Positions 8,820-20,590 of a DNA stretch of 62,879 nt are shown piece after piece. Numbering within the stretch: the first letter of the stretch is position 1; each line of letters begins with the position of its first letter. The notes below the pieces were generated by a model. That model worked only from the letters and a program-made list of their open reading frames with translations. It searched no databases and was not told the DNA's origin. A program made the translations under genes and the position numbers. The DNA is from an uncultured Gammaproteobacteria bacterium (GTDB lineage: Bacteria; Pseudomonadota; Gammaproteobacteria; CAKMZV01): the NCBI GenBank assembly GCA_929200535.1, contig CAKMZV010000008.1, positions 1-62,879 on the forward strand. The letters are read 5' to 3'.

Positions 8820-11426
8820 ATGTCTTTTTTAACTGCTAATCAAATCCGTAATAAATTTATTAATTATTTTCAAAAAAATGATCATAGGGCGGTGCATTCT
8901 GCTTCTTTGGTGCCATTTTCTGAGGATAAGTCTTTGCTATTTACCAACTCGGGTATGGTGCCTTTTAAGAATCTTTTTTTGGGGTATGAGAAGAGGGATT
9001 ATCAGCGAGCGGTGAGTATTCAGCGGTGTTTGCGTGCAGGGGGCAAGCATAATGATTTGGATAATGTTGGTTATACCGCAAGGCATCATACTTTTTTTGA
9101 GATGTTGGGTAATTTTAGCTTTGGGGATTATTTTAAGGAAAAGGCGATTCATTTGGCTTGGGAGTTTTTAACCAAAGAGCTTGAGTTACCAGAAGAAAAA
9201 TTATGGATTACGGTGCATCATAGCGATGATGAGGCGGAGAATATTTGGCATACGCAAATTGGGGTGCCAAAAGAGAAAATTATTCGTTGTGGGGATGAGG
9301 ATAATTTTTGGTCAATGGGTAGTACGGGACCTTGCGGTCCTTGCTCGGAAATTTTTTATGATCATGGTGAGGATGTTGAGGGTGGTCCTCCAGGTTCGCC
9401 CGATGAGGATGGGGATCGTTATGTGGAAATTTGGAATTTGGTTTTTATGCAGTTTAATCGGGATGCTGAGGGGAATTTAACGCCCCTGCCAAAGCCCTCA
9501 GTTGATACCGGGATGGGTTTGGAGAGAATAGCTACCGTATTGCAGAAAAAACTGAATAATTATGATACGGATGAGTTAGCAATTTTAGTCTCAACGGCTC
9601 AATCACTAACCGATTTTGAGGATAAGGAAAATCCTTCTTTTAAGGTCTTGGCGGATCATATAAGGGCTTGTGCTTTTTTAATTGCGGATGGGGTATTGCC
9701 CTCAAATGAAGGTAGGGGGTATGTATTACGAAGAATTATCCGCCGTGCTATTCGCCATGGACAGAAAGTTGGGATTGAAAAATCGCCTTTTTTTGATTTG
9801 TTATTAGCTCCTTTAGTCGAATGTATGGGGGAGAATTATCCAGAGCTTAAAAAAGCTGAGGAGTTGATTAGAGATACTTTGAGAAGAGAGGAGTTGCGTT
9901 TTAGCGAGACTTTGAAAAAAGGTTTGGCTCTTTTTCAGCAAAAAATCACAGAGTCTGAAAATATCAAACAAGGTAAAAATGTGGATGGAGAGTTGATTTT
10001 CTATCTTTATGATACCTTTGGTTTTCCTGTTGATTTAACCGCTGATGTCGCACGTGAAATGAATTTAGGAATGGATTACGAGGGCTTTGAGCAGGCGATG
10101 GAACAACAAAAGCAACGTGCTCGCAAGGCGATGCAATTTGACCAAGCTGAGGTGAGTTTGTCGATTGACCCAATTGATAATTTTGTTGCTTATGAGCATA
10201 CCAGTTGTGAGACAAAGATTTATGCTATTTATCGTTCTGATGGGCAGAGCATTAATACAGTTGAAAATAAGGAGCGGGTTTTTGTTGTGTTAGAAAAATG
10301 TCCTTTTTATAGTGAATCTGGTGGGCAGGTGAGTGATACTGGAATGCTAAAATCCTCTAAAGGGGAATTTGCTGTGAATGCAATGAATAAGCAAGGTAGT
10401 ACCTATATTTGTTGTGGGGAATTATTAGATGGCTGTTTGTCGGTAAATGATGAGGTGCAGGCACAAGTGGATGTTGCAAGGCGAGGGCGTATTGAAAAAA
10501 ACCATTCAGGCACACATTTGTTGCATCATGCGTTGCGTAATCAACTCGGTACTGGTGTTGAGCAAAGAGGTTCTTTAGTGGATGAGAGTAAGCTACGTTT
10601 TGATTTTTCTCATTCAGAAAAAATACCACCTGAGACCTTACTTTCTATTGAGGGTGAAATTAACCAAATGATTATGGAGAATCATCAAGTAGAAACTCAA
10701 GTTTTACCTATTGATGAGGCGAAAAAAATTGGCGCAATGGCGTTATTTGGGGAGAAGTATGGGGATGAGGTAAGAGTGGTAAAAATTGGTAATTCGGTGG
10801 AGTTGTGTGGTGGTACGCACGTTGCTTATTCAGGCAATATTGGTTTAATCAAAGTCGTTAGTGAAAGTAGCGTTTCTACCGGGATTCGACGGATTGAGGC
10901 TTTGAGTGGAGAGGCGGCATTGTCGTATCATAATCAGCGTAGTAATCTTATTGAGCAGTTAAGCCTATTATGTAAAGTTCCAGAGACGGAATTGCCAAAA
11001 TATGTTGGTGGATTGTTGGATAAACAGAAAAAACTCAAAACTCAAATAGATGGTTTAGAAAATACTTTAAATGCGAATAAGAGTGCCAGTATTGAGGTGC
11101 AAAAAATAGGGAAGTTTAATGTGATTGTGCAGCAGTTTGATGATCTGGAAGCTAATAAAGTACGCCAAAGAATTGATGAGTATAAACAAAAGGTACAGAG
11201 TGGTATTGTTATTGTGGCAACAAGTTCAAAAAATAAAGGGCAGTTGGCTTGTGGTGTTACCAAGGATTTATTGCCTGTCATAAAAGCCAATGATTTGGTC
11301 AATCGCCTTGCTACTTATGCTGATGGTAAAGGGGGAGGACGTGAAGATATGGCAATGGCGAGTGCCGCTCCTGATAAAATTTCTTTTGCTTTTGAGCAAA
11401 TAGAAAAAATATTGTCTGATTATTAA
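8820..11426 (+). CDS. alaS: Alanyl-tRNA synthetase
   Basis: AlaRS, 868 residues, charges tRNA-Ala and edits mischarged Ser/Gly. The N-terminal class II catalytic core is visible (FTNSGMVPFK, RHHTFFEMLGNFSFGDYFK, VDTGMGLERI). The editing domain carries NHSGTHLLHHAL and CGGTHV zinc-type motifs, and the C-terminal C-Ala domain ends in a GGKGGGRED...A block. Full length for the family. dnaE starts 18 bp downstream, so the pair is probably one operon. Typically alaS neighbours recA/recX or csrA in gammaproteobacteria; the alaS-dnaE order here is less common. Confidence 0.97.
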   Translation: MSFLTANQIRNKFINYFQKNDHRAVHSASLVPFSEDKSLLFTNSGMVPFKNLFLGYEKRDYQRAVSIQRCLRAGGKHNDLDNVGYTARHHTFFEMLGNFSFGDYFKEKAIHLAWEFLTKELELPEEKLWITVHHSDDEAENIWHTQIGVPKEKIIRCGDEDNFWSMGSTGPCGPCSEIFYDHGEDVEGGPPGSPDEDGDRYVEIWNLVFMQFNRDAEGNLTPLPKPSVDTGMGLERIATVLQKKLNNYDTDELAILVSTAQSLTDFEDKENPSFKVLADHIRACAFLIADGVLPSNEGRGYVLRRIIRRAIRHGQKVGIEKSPFFDLLLAPLVECMGENYPELKKAEELIRDTLRREELRFSETLKKGLALFQQKITESENIKQGKNVDGELIFYLYDTFGFPVDLTADVAREMNLGMDYEGFEQAMEQQKQRARKAMQFDQAEVSLSIDPIDNFVAYEHTSCETKIYAIYRSDGQSINTVENKERVFVVLEKCPFYSESGGQVSDTGMLKSSKGEFAVNAMNKQGSTYICCGELLDGCLSVNDEVQAQVDVARRGRIEKNHSGTHLLHHALRNQLGTGVEQRGSLVDESKLRFDFSHSEKIPPETLLSIEGEINQMIMENHQVETQVLPIDEAKKIGAMALFGEKYGDEVRVVKIGNSVELCGGTHVAYSGNIGLIKVVSESSVSTGIRRIEALSGEAALSYHNQRSNLIEQLSLLCKVPETELPKYVGGLLDKQKKLKTQIDGLENTLNANKSASIEVQKIGKFNVIVQQFDDLEANKVRQRIDEYKQKVQSGIVIVATSSKNKGQLACGVTKDLLPVIKANDLVNRLATYADGKGGGREDMAMASAAPDKISFAFEQIEKILSDY

Positions 11427-11444
11427 AGGCTACCTTTATTTCAT

Positions 11445-14400
11445 ATGTGCAGTGATTTCGTCCATCTTCGAGTGCATAGTGAATATTCGCTAAAAGATTC
11501 GATTATTCGAATTGATTCTAAAAATAGAGCTAATCTTATTACGGCGTGTAAAGATAGCCAGCAGTCCGCTGTGGCTATCACCGACGAGGTTAATTTATTT
11601 TCTGCCGTTACTTTTTATAAATACGCAACGAAAAATAAGATAAAGCCAATTATCGGTGCGGAGTTGTGGGTTAAAAAAGATACACGATTATTTTTAATGC
11701 CTTTTCTGGCAATGAATAATAAGGGGTATAAGCAGCTTTGTACATTGATTAGTTCTTCGTGGATTAACCCTAAGATTAATGAGTTGGCAGTGATTGATTT
11801 TAGTGAGTTAGCTGGTAATTCCAGTGATCTAATTGCTTTATGTGGGGGGCTTGGTGGTGCTATTTCTTCTTTTGCTCTTAAGGAGGAGGTTATGCTTTCA
11901 GAGGAAGTTGATAGTTGGTTATCATTATTTGAGGGGCGTTTTTACTTGGAGATTCATCGTGTTGGTATTGATAAGGAGGAGCTTTGGATCAAAAATGCCG
12001 TTGCTTTAAGCCAACAGTATAACATTCCTCTCGTTGCCACAAACAAAGCTTGTTTTTTAGAGCCCTTAGATTTTCATGCACACGAAGCAAGGGTGAGTAT
12101 CAATCGTCGTACCACTGTTGGTAGTGATGAGTTAGAGGGGTTATACACGAATCAACAATACTTTCGTTCAACCACAGAGATGGTTGAGTTGTTTGCTGAT
12201 TTGCCTGTTGCGTTGGAAAACACGGTGTTAATTGCCAAACGTTGTAATGTGGAGGGTATTCTCGGTGAGGTTAAGATGCCTGATTTTGATATTGAAGGGG
12301 ATGATCTGCTCGGTTATTTTAAAAGAGTCACTCAGGAGGGTTTAGAGGCAAGATTAAAAGACTTGAAAATTTCTGAGCCCGAGAAAATTAAAATTTATCA
12401 AGATCGTTTAGTTCAAGAAATCAATGTGATTAGTACGATGAATTATATTGGTTATTTTTTGATCGTTGCTGATTTTATTCGATGGGCAAAAGAGCAAGCA
12501 ATACCCGTAGGACCTGGGCGTGGTTCTGGAGCCGCTTCTCTCGTTGCGTATTCACTGAAAATTACCGATATTGATCCGATAGAGTTTGATTTAATTTTTG
12601 AGCGGTTTCTTAATAACGATAGAAAATCAATGCCTGATTTTGATATTGATTTTTGTGTTGAGGGGCGAGATCGTGTTATTGATTATGTGGTTGATAAATA
12701 TGGTGCTTCTCAAGTAGCACAAATTATTACTTTTGGGACTTTATCAGCAAGGGCTGTCGTGCGTGATGTCGCACGAGTGCTTGCAATGCCTTATTCCGTG
12801 GGTGATATGATTTCTAAGTTAATTCCTGATGAGTTGGAAATTACCATAGAGCAGGCTTTTGTTCTCTCTAAAGAGTTTAAAAGTGCTTATAACACCGACG
12901 AGGAAGTGGCAGAGGTCGTGGATATGTCAATTCAGTTAGAAGGATTAGTTCGCAATGTGGGTAAGCATGCTGGCGGCATTGTGATTGCTCCAAGTAATAT
13001 TGAGGATTATTGCCCAATATATGTTCATCCAGAAAATCAAAGCAGAGTTACGCAATTTCATAAGGATGCGCTTGAGGATATTGGTTTAGTGAAATTTGAC
13101 TTTTTGGGTTTAAAAAACTTAACGACTATTGACTATGCGGTGAAGTTAATTAATTCAATGGCACAGAAGGGCGGTGAGGAGGGTAAAAGTAGCACGCCAT
13201 TTTCCATAGACAATATTCCTTATGACGACCCCAATGTTTATAAGATGTTTTCACGGGGAGATACAATGGGTATATTTCAGGTAGAGTCTCCTGCTCTTAC
13301 TCGTTATATAATGATGTTAAAACCCACCAATTTAATACACCTTACGGATATGCTTGCTCTATACCGCCCGGGTCCTCTTGGGGCAGGAATGGTGGATACC
13401 TATATGAAACACCATCAAGGTGAGAAACGTGAAGATTTACCACATCCAGATTTACATTCTATTTTGGATAGCACTGAGGGAGTGATTATTTACCAAGAAC
13501 AAGTGATGAAAATAGCTCAGAAGTTAGCGAATTTTTCACTTGGGCAGGCGGATGTTTTAAGGCAAGCAATGGGTAAAAAAGATCAACAAAAAATGGAGCA
13601 GTTAAAAGTTACCTTTATTAATAATGCAGAAAAAAATAATATTAATGTCAATGTTGCTGAGCACATTTATTCCGATATGAGTAAATTTGCGGAGTATGGT
13701 TTTAATAAGGCGCATTCTGTTTCTTATGCGGTAGTCACTTATCAAACAGCATACCTTAAATATTATTATCCAACCGCTTATATGGCAGCTTTGATGAGTT
13801 TAGATTCTGGCTCTCAAGAAAGGTTATTTGACTTAAAAAAAACCAGTGAACGCTTGAGGGTGAAGTTAAGTATTGCCGATATTAATACGTCTGAGCATCA
13901 ATTTGTGCCTGTGGGTAAAAATAATATTTGCTGGTCTTTAGCTGCTATTAAAGGGGTAGGGAGGCTGGTGTCTGAACAGATAACCTTAGAGCGTTATGAA
14001 AATGGTAACTATAAAGATTTTTTTGATTTTTGTAGGCGCGTTGGTAAGCGTGAAAAAAGTGGCAGTAACAAGGGTTTATTAAGTAAGCGTGTTTTAGAAA
14101 TGTTGATTTATGCTGGAGTTTTTGATAGACTCCATTCTCAAAGAGAGTTGCTTCTAGCTAATATTGAGCGTGGAATAAACTATACTCGGCAAGTTGCTCT
14201 TGATGAAGCAATGGGGCAGGGAGATTTGTTTTCTACAGTATCAACGGATGTACAAACTCCGAGTTATTTGCCTACGAATGATAAGTTGCACATTTTACAA
14301 CTCTTAAGTTATGAGAAAAAAATCATTGGTATTTATTTAGATAAAAGTCCCTATAAAATATTTTATAAAGAGGTCAAAAATTATGGGGTTTATTCTATTG

Positions 14401-15116
14401 AGGATTTCTTAAAAATTAGAGAGGGTTATGTTCAGGATAAATCCCAAAGAAAAAATTATGTGGTGCTTGGAGAGATTGAGAAATTTCGTGTCAAGCGTAC
14501 AATGAAGAAGGATAGAAAGCAAAAAGGAAAACATACACAGAGTACGAACGTTGCAAAGGATGTTGCTGATACCTCTACAGATAAAAACAAAGAAAAATTA
14601 TCGTCAATTGTTGAAATTCTTTTAGGAGATGGTAAAGAAAATCTCGAGTGTGTTATTTACAATGAAGAATTACAAAACGATGTTATGGAAAAAAAATGGC
14701 TGTCTAAACAAAAACTTTTAGTTTTTACAGGCATAATAAAATACGATAAAGTTACCGATAGTAATGCTTTAGAGGTAACAAATGTTTGGTCAATTGAAGA
14801 GATGAGAAATAATTTACTTGAAAAAATTGTTCTACGCACTAATAGACAAAATGTTTTTTCTCTACAAGAAAAATTTGATGCAATTATGGCACAAACAAAA
14901 AGCATTGAAGAACAGGAGGCAGCAGAGGAAGTTTCAGATATATTTGGTTCTTCAACTAAGATAACGGAAGTGCCTGTTGAGGTAAGAATAAACACTGAAC
15001 AAGGTGAAGTTACTTTTGGTTCAGCGAATAGCATCCCATTTAATAACTTGAATCTTTCTTTATTGCTTGCCGAGGATGGTTTAGGTATTGAGATGGCAAG
15101 AAAAGGCAGCATATAA
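11445..15116 (+). CDS. dnaE: DNA polymerase III alpha subunit
   Basis: The replicative polymerase subunit, 1223 residues. The N-terminal PHP domain (FVHLRVHSEYSLKD) is followed by the palm with GPGRGSGAASLVAYSL (the PGRGS nucleotide-binding loop) and PDFDIDF at about 397-403, which carries two catalytic Asps. The third Asp is in VKFDFLGLKNLT near residue 550. The fingers (YRPGPLGAGMV, EYGFNKAHSVSYAVVTYQTAYLK) and the HhH/OB region follow. A Lys/Thr-rich insertion around residues 1020-1050 precedes the OB fold. Length is close to the family's usual ~1160, slightly longer because of that insertion. It lies 18 bp after alaS. The stop abuts a MITE remnant. Confidence 0.96.
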   Translation: MCSDFVHLRVHSEYSLKDSIIRIDSKNRANLITACKDSQQSAVAITDEVNLFSAVTFYKYATKNKIKPIIGAELWVKKDTRLFLMPFLAMNNKGYKQLCTLISSSWINPKINELAVIDFSELAGNSSDLIALCGGLGGAISSFALKEEVMLSEEVDSWLSLFEGRFYLEIHRVGIDKEELWIKNAVALSQQYNIPLVATNKACFLEPLDFHAHEARVSINRRTTVGSDELEGLYTNQQYFRSTTEMVELFADLPVALENTVLIAKRCNVEGILGEVKMPDFDIEGDDLLGYFKRVTQEGLEARLKDLKISEPEKIKIYQDRLVQEINVISTMNYIGYFLIVADFIRWAKEQAIPVGPGRGSGAASLVAYSLKITDIDPIEFDLIFERFLNNDRKSMPDFDIDFCVEGRDRVIDYVVDKYGASQVAQIITFGTLSARAVVRDVARVLAMPYSVGDMISKLIPDELEITIEQAFVLSKEFKSAYNTDEEVAEVVDMSIQLEGLVRNVGKHAGGIVIAPSNIEDYCPIYVHPENQSRVTQFHKDALEDIGLVKFDFLGLKNLTTIDYAVKLINSMAQKGGEEGKSSTPFSIDNIPYDDPNVYKMFSRGDTMGIFQVESPALTRYIMMLKPTNLIHLTDMLALYRPGPLGAGMVDTYMKHHQGEKREDLPHPDLHSILDSTEGVIIYQEQVMKIAQKLANFSLGQADVLRQAMGKKDQQKMEQLKVTFINNAEKNNINVNVAEHIYSDMSKFAEYGFNKAHSVSYAVVTYQTAYLKYYYPTAYMAALMSLDSGSQERLFDLKKTSERLRVKLSIADINTSEHQFVPVGKNNICWSLAAIKGVGRLVSEQITLERYENGNYKDFFDFCRRVGKREKSGSNKGLLSKRVLEMLIYAGVFDRLHSQRELLLANIERGINYTRQVALDEAMGQGDLFSTVSTDVQTPSYLPTNDKLHILQLLSYEKKIIGIYLDKSPYKIFYKEVKNYGVYSIEDFLKIREGYVQDKSQRKNYVVLGEIEKFRVKRTMKKDRKQKGKHTQSTNVAKDVADTSTDKNKEKLSSIVEILLGDGKENLECVIYNEELQNDVMEKKWLSKQKLLVFTGIIKYDKVTDSNALEVTNVWSIEEMRNNLLEKIVLRTNRQNVFSLQEKFDAIMAQTKSIEEQEAAEEVSDIFGSSTKITEVPVEVRINTEQGEVTFGSANSIPFNNLNLSLLLAEDGLGIEMARKGSI

Positions 15117-15119
15117 GAT

Positions 15120-15152
15120 GAGACCTTGTCATATCTTTTGTGCAAAGGTCTC
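15120..15152 (-). mobile_element. MITE family A remnant (internal deletion)
   Basis: GAGAC joins directly to CTTGTCATATCTTTTGTGC and AAAGGTCTC, the reverse complement of the left end of the full element at 6055. Only about 33 bp remain. It lies 4 bp after the dnaE stop and is palindromic at its ends. Confidence 0.65.
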
Positions 15153-15258
15153 AAGATATAGAAAGATTTTGCAGACTTTCACGATAGCTATGTTTTACAA
15201 TTTATAAGGAAGGCTTAAGAAAGAACGCTTAAGTTTATTTATTTTTAAATATTTTATA

Positions 15259-15597
15259 ATGACCGAAGAAACTCCTTTAATATTTACTTCAGAAGCTGCT
15301 TTAAAAGTGAAAGAGCTTTTACAGCAAGAGGAAAACAAAGAACTAAAACTTCGAGTGTACATTACAGGAGGAGGTTGTTCTGGATTCCAATACGGCTTTA
15401 CTTTTGATGAAAATATTGTTGATGACGATTCCCAAGTAAAAACCGATGGTGTTTTATTGTTAATTGACTCAATGAGCATTCAGTATATGGTGGGAGCAAC
15501 TATCGATTACACAGAGGACTTGCAAGGTGCTCGTTTTGTAATTGATAACCCAAATGCTACAACCACTTGTGGTTGTGGCTCTTCTTTTTCAGTATAG
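15259..15597 (+). CDS. erpA: Iron-sulfur cluster insertion protein ErpA
   Basis: A 112-residue A-type carrier that receives Fe-S clusters and inserts them into target enzymes. The three conserved cysteines are present: GGGCSG (C40) and the C-terminal CGCGSSFSV pair. [13 protein letters not shown] at the start and [14 protein letters not shown] at the end are typical of ErpA rather than IscA. A free-standing gene, with the terminator-like region 15676-15730 after it. Fe-S supply is relevant to the Rieske and ferredoxin proteins of this genome, but no genetic link is visible. Confidence 0.93.
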   Translation: MTEETPLIFTSEAALKVKELLQQEENKELKLRVYITGGGCSGFQYGFTFDENIVDDDSQVKTDGVLLLIDSMSIQYMVGATIDYTEDLQGARFVIDNPNATTTCGCGSSFSV

Positions 15598-15675
15598 GCA
15601 ATCTCGTCTTAAAACTGATAGAAGTAAATTAATCAAGGCTATACCTCTATTTAATAGAGACAAGCCCCTAAAATT

Positions 15676-15730
15676 TTAACAAAAAAAACAGCTAATTGAG
15701 GTTTTTTTTGTTAGGCTTTTTTTTATTATT
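15676..15730 (+). terminator. Intrinsic terminator after erpA
   Basis: TTAACAAAAAAAAC pairs with GTTTTTTTTGTTA across a short loop, followed by GGC and a run of ten T residues. Confidence 0.6.
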
Positions 15731-15750
15731 AAAAATAGAGTAGAAAAATT

Positions 15751-16893
15751 ATGGAATATATACCTGGGCTTGCTGGTGTGCCAGCAAAACACTCTAAAAT
15801 TTCAGATATAGATGGTGAAAAAGGAGTTTTATATTATAGAGGTTATTCTATTGAAGATATAGCTGAGAATAGTACGTTTGATGAAACGTGTTTTTTACTT
15901 TTTAATGGTGAACTTCCTAACAAAAATCAATTAACTGAGTTTAAGAAAAACATCTCTAAAGGGCGTGAAGTCCATCCTGATATTCTCGCTATGATGAGTC
16001 ATTTACCAAATAATGCCTCGCCGATGCACGTTTTGCAAATGAGTATTGCTTTATTAAGCGAGTTTTTCCCAGCTTTAACGGAGCAGGCAGAGGGGCAGTA
16101 TTCTCTTGAGCAACAACACAGTGCGGCAATAACAATTATTTCTCAAATAGCGACTTTGGCTGCGGCTTGGGAGCGTACGTATAATAATTCTTTACAGGGG
16201 TTTTCTGTTACAGATAAAGATTATGCTGCCAATTTTCTGTATATGCTTAATGGTAATGAAGATCCTTATATGATTGAGACATTAGATAAATGCTTGATTT
16301 TGCATGCAGAGCATACGATTAATGCCTCTACTTTTACAGCGATGGTCACGGCTTCAACTCTGGCAAACCCTTGTTCGGTTATAACGGCAGCCATTGCCTC
16401 GTTATCCGGTCCTTTGCACGGTGGTGCCAATCGAGCGGTAGTCAGTATGATTGAAGATATTGGCTCACCAGCGAATGTCGAAAAATATATTGATAGCCGT
16501 TTGAAAAATAAGGAAGTTATTTGGGGTATGGGGCATAGAGAATATAAAACAAAAGATCCTCGTGCAAAAATTTTAGAAAAAATGCTAATTAAACTATTAG
16601 GGCAAGAAAAAACAAGCTCAATTGAATTAGAAACCGCAAAAAAAGTTGAAGAAGTGTGTGAAGCACGGCTTGGTGAAAAAGGGATTTATCCTAATGTTGA
16701 TTTTTATTCAGGCATTCTTTACAAAGAAATGGGGATTCGCCCAGAATTATTTACACCGATTTTTGCCGTTTCAAGAACTGCCGGCTGGTTAGCCCATTAT
16801 ATTGAACAACTGCAAAATAACAAAATATTTCGCCCAACGCAAATTTATGATGGAGCTTCACCAAGAAAATATGTTTCTATGGAGCAACGTTAG
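15751..16893 (+). CDS. gltA: Citrate synthase
   Basis: A 380-residue short-form citrate synthase condensing acetyl-CoA and oxaloacetate. Catalytic residues are recognisable: His223 in GPLHGGANRAV, His262 in WGMGHREYK and Asp317 in NVDFYSG. Substrate-binding Arg residues lie near the C terminus. The length is closer to the small bacterial/archaeal or 2-methylcitrate synthase (PrpC) type than to the 427-residue E. coli GltA. No prpB, prpD or acn neighbours support a methylcitrate role, so citrate synthase is preferred. An aminotransferase follows 42 bp downstream. Confidence 0.88.
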   Translation: MEYIPGLAGVPAKHSKISDIDGEKGVLYYRGYSIEDIAENSTFDETCFLLFNGELPNKNQLTEFKKNISKGREVHPDILAMMSHLPNNASPMHVLQMSIALLSEFFPALTEQAEGQYSLEQQHSAAITIISQIATLAAAWERTYNNSLQGFSVTDKDYAANFLYMLNGNEDPYMIETLDKCLILHAEHTINASTFTAMVTASTLANPCSVITAAIASLSGPLHGGANRAVVSMIEDIGSPANVEKYIDSRLKNKEVIWGMGHREYKTKDPRAKILEKMLIKLLGQEKTSSIELETAKKVEEVCEARLGEKGIYPNVDFYSGILYKEMGIRPELFTPIFAVSRTAGWLAHYIEQLQNNKIFRPTQIYDGASPRKYVSMEQR

Positions 16894-16935
16894 AAGTAAC
16901 CAATATTTTTATCAACACCCCTGACCACTATTTTA

Positions 16936-18117
16936 ATGCACACAATGTTATCACAAAGAGTTAAACAAATTTCCCCCTCAATGACTATGGCAGTTTCTGC
17001 CAAAGCTGCTGAACTGAAAGCTGCGGGGGAAGATATTATTAGTTTTGGTGCTGGGGAGCCAGATTTTGCAACGCCTTTACATATTTGTGAAGCGGCATAT
17101 CAAGCAATGAAAGATGAGATTACTCACTATACCCAAGTAGGCGGGCTACCTCAACTTAAAGAATCAATTATTGCAAAGTTTCAACGTGAGAATAATCTTG
17201 CTTATACGGCTGATGAAATTGTCGTTAGTTGCGGAGCTAAACATAGTATTTATAATCTTTGCCAAGTGCTATTAAATCCAGGTGATGAGGCAATTATTCC
17301 AGCCCCTTATTGGGTTTCTTACCCAGATATTACTAAATTGGCAGAAGGCGTTCCGGTGATTGTCGAATGTGATGTAGAGCAAGATTTTAAAATAACAGCC
17401 GAAGATTTAGAAAAAGCCATCAGTCCAAAAACTAAGCTATTATTCCTCAATAGTCCAAGCAATCCAACGGGTCGGATATACTCCCCAAAAGAGCTTGAGC
17501 AATTAGCACAAGTATTGCGTAAGTATCCTAATGTGCACGTAATGAGCGATGATATTTATGAGCATCTTTGTTACACAGAGGCGGATTTTCAAAATATTCT
17601 TAATGTTGCACCTGATCTTAAAGACAGATGCACAATTGTTAATGGTGTCTCTAAAGCCTATGCGATGACTGGATGGAGAATTGGTTATTGCGCCTCCTCA
17701 AAAGAAATTATAGGAGCTATGCAAAAACTACAAGGACAATGTACATCAAACCCACCCTCCATTTCACAAATGGCAGCAGTGGCAGCACTTGATGGTGGTT
17801 TAGAATGCGTACAAGAAATGCGTTCTATCTTCCAACAAAGAAATCAAGTGATGAGTGAGCGATTATTGCAAATTGATGGAATTCATACCTCCCCAGCACA
17901 AGGAGCTTTCTATCAATTCGTTGATATAAGAGAGGCGATGAAAACAATAGGGATTGAAAACGATATCGAATACGCTAAGCACCTAATAGAAAAGGAAAAG
18001 GTAGCGATTGTCCCTGGTACATCATTCGGGCTAAACGGTTATATGCGCCTCTCTTTTGCGATTGCAACCGATCGCATTGAAGAGGGAATTGAACGTATTA
18101 GGAAATTTCATTCTTAA
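16936..18117 (+). CDS. Aspartate aminotransferase (class I PLP, AT-I gamma type)
   Basis: A 393-residue aminotransferase that probably interconverts aspartate/oxaloacetate and glutamate/2-oxoglutarate. Fold-type I signs: FGAGEPDF near the N terminus, SPSNPTG, DDIYEHL, the PLP lysine in NGVSKAYAMTGWRIG (about K240) and the substrate Arg in GYMRLSFA. An internal ATG three codons in (16945, MLSQRVKQ) may be the true start, since family members begin at that point. It sits next to citrate synthase, which uses the same oxaloacetate pool. Confidence 0.88.
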   Translation: MHTMLSQRVKQISPSMTMAVSAKAAELKAAGEDIISFGAGEPDFATPLHICEAAYQAMKDEITHYTQVGGLPQLKESIIAKFQRENNLAYTADEIVVSCGAKHSIYNLCQVLLNPGDEAIIPAPYWVSYPDITKLAEGVPVIVECDVEQDFKITAEDLEKAISPKTKLLFLNSPSNPTGRIYSPKELEQLAQVLRKYPNVHVMSDDIYEHLCYTEADFQNILNVAPDLKDRCTIVNGVSKAYAMTGWRIGYCASSKEIIGAMQKLQGQCTSNPPSISQMAAVAALDGGLECVQEMRSIFQQRNQVMSERLLQIDGIHTSPAQGAFYQFVDIREAMKTIGIENDIEYAKHLIEKEKVAIVPGTSFGLNGYMRLSFAIATDRIEEGIERIRKFHS

Positions 18118-18161
18118 TATATGAGACCTTTATACTAATAAACTTAAAAATAATTATTTAA

Positions 18162-20354
<2,193 letters not shown>

Positions 20355-20378
20355 TTTGAGAATCTAAAAATTTTTCAA

Positions 20379-20413
20379 CACTTGCCACCAGCCCTAATCC
20401 TGCGTGGCAAGTG
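20379..20413. terminator. Long inverted repeat after katG
   Basis: CACTTGCCAC and GTGGCAAGTG form a 10-bp perfect stem extended by TTTTT/AAAAA. A T-run is present only for minus-strand transcription, so it may act as a boundary rather than as a classic katG terminator. 20414-20590 also holds a copy of the TAAACATAAAAATCAAAAGT repeat. Confidence 0.4.
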
Positions 20414-20590
20414 AAAAATTGGGGATATTGATTGCCTAAATTAGCCTCAAAGCTAACTTTTTTCTTATTTACAACGACATACCAATTATTGTAAACATAA
20501 AAATCAAAAGTGACCAGAAACTTAAGAAATAGTTGTGTACTCAACAAGCCTATAAATGTTATTATTTAATCTATGAGGGAATAGATACTT

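Noticed and set aside
18123-18131. GAGACCTTT before katG as another MITE end
   Set aside because: Only 9 bp match and no second end is nearby; chance cannot be excluded.
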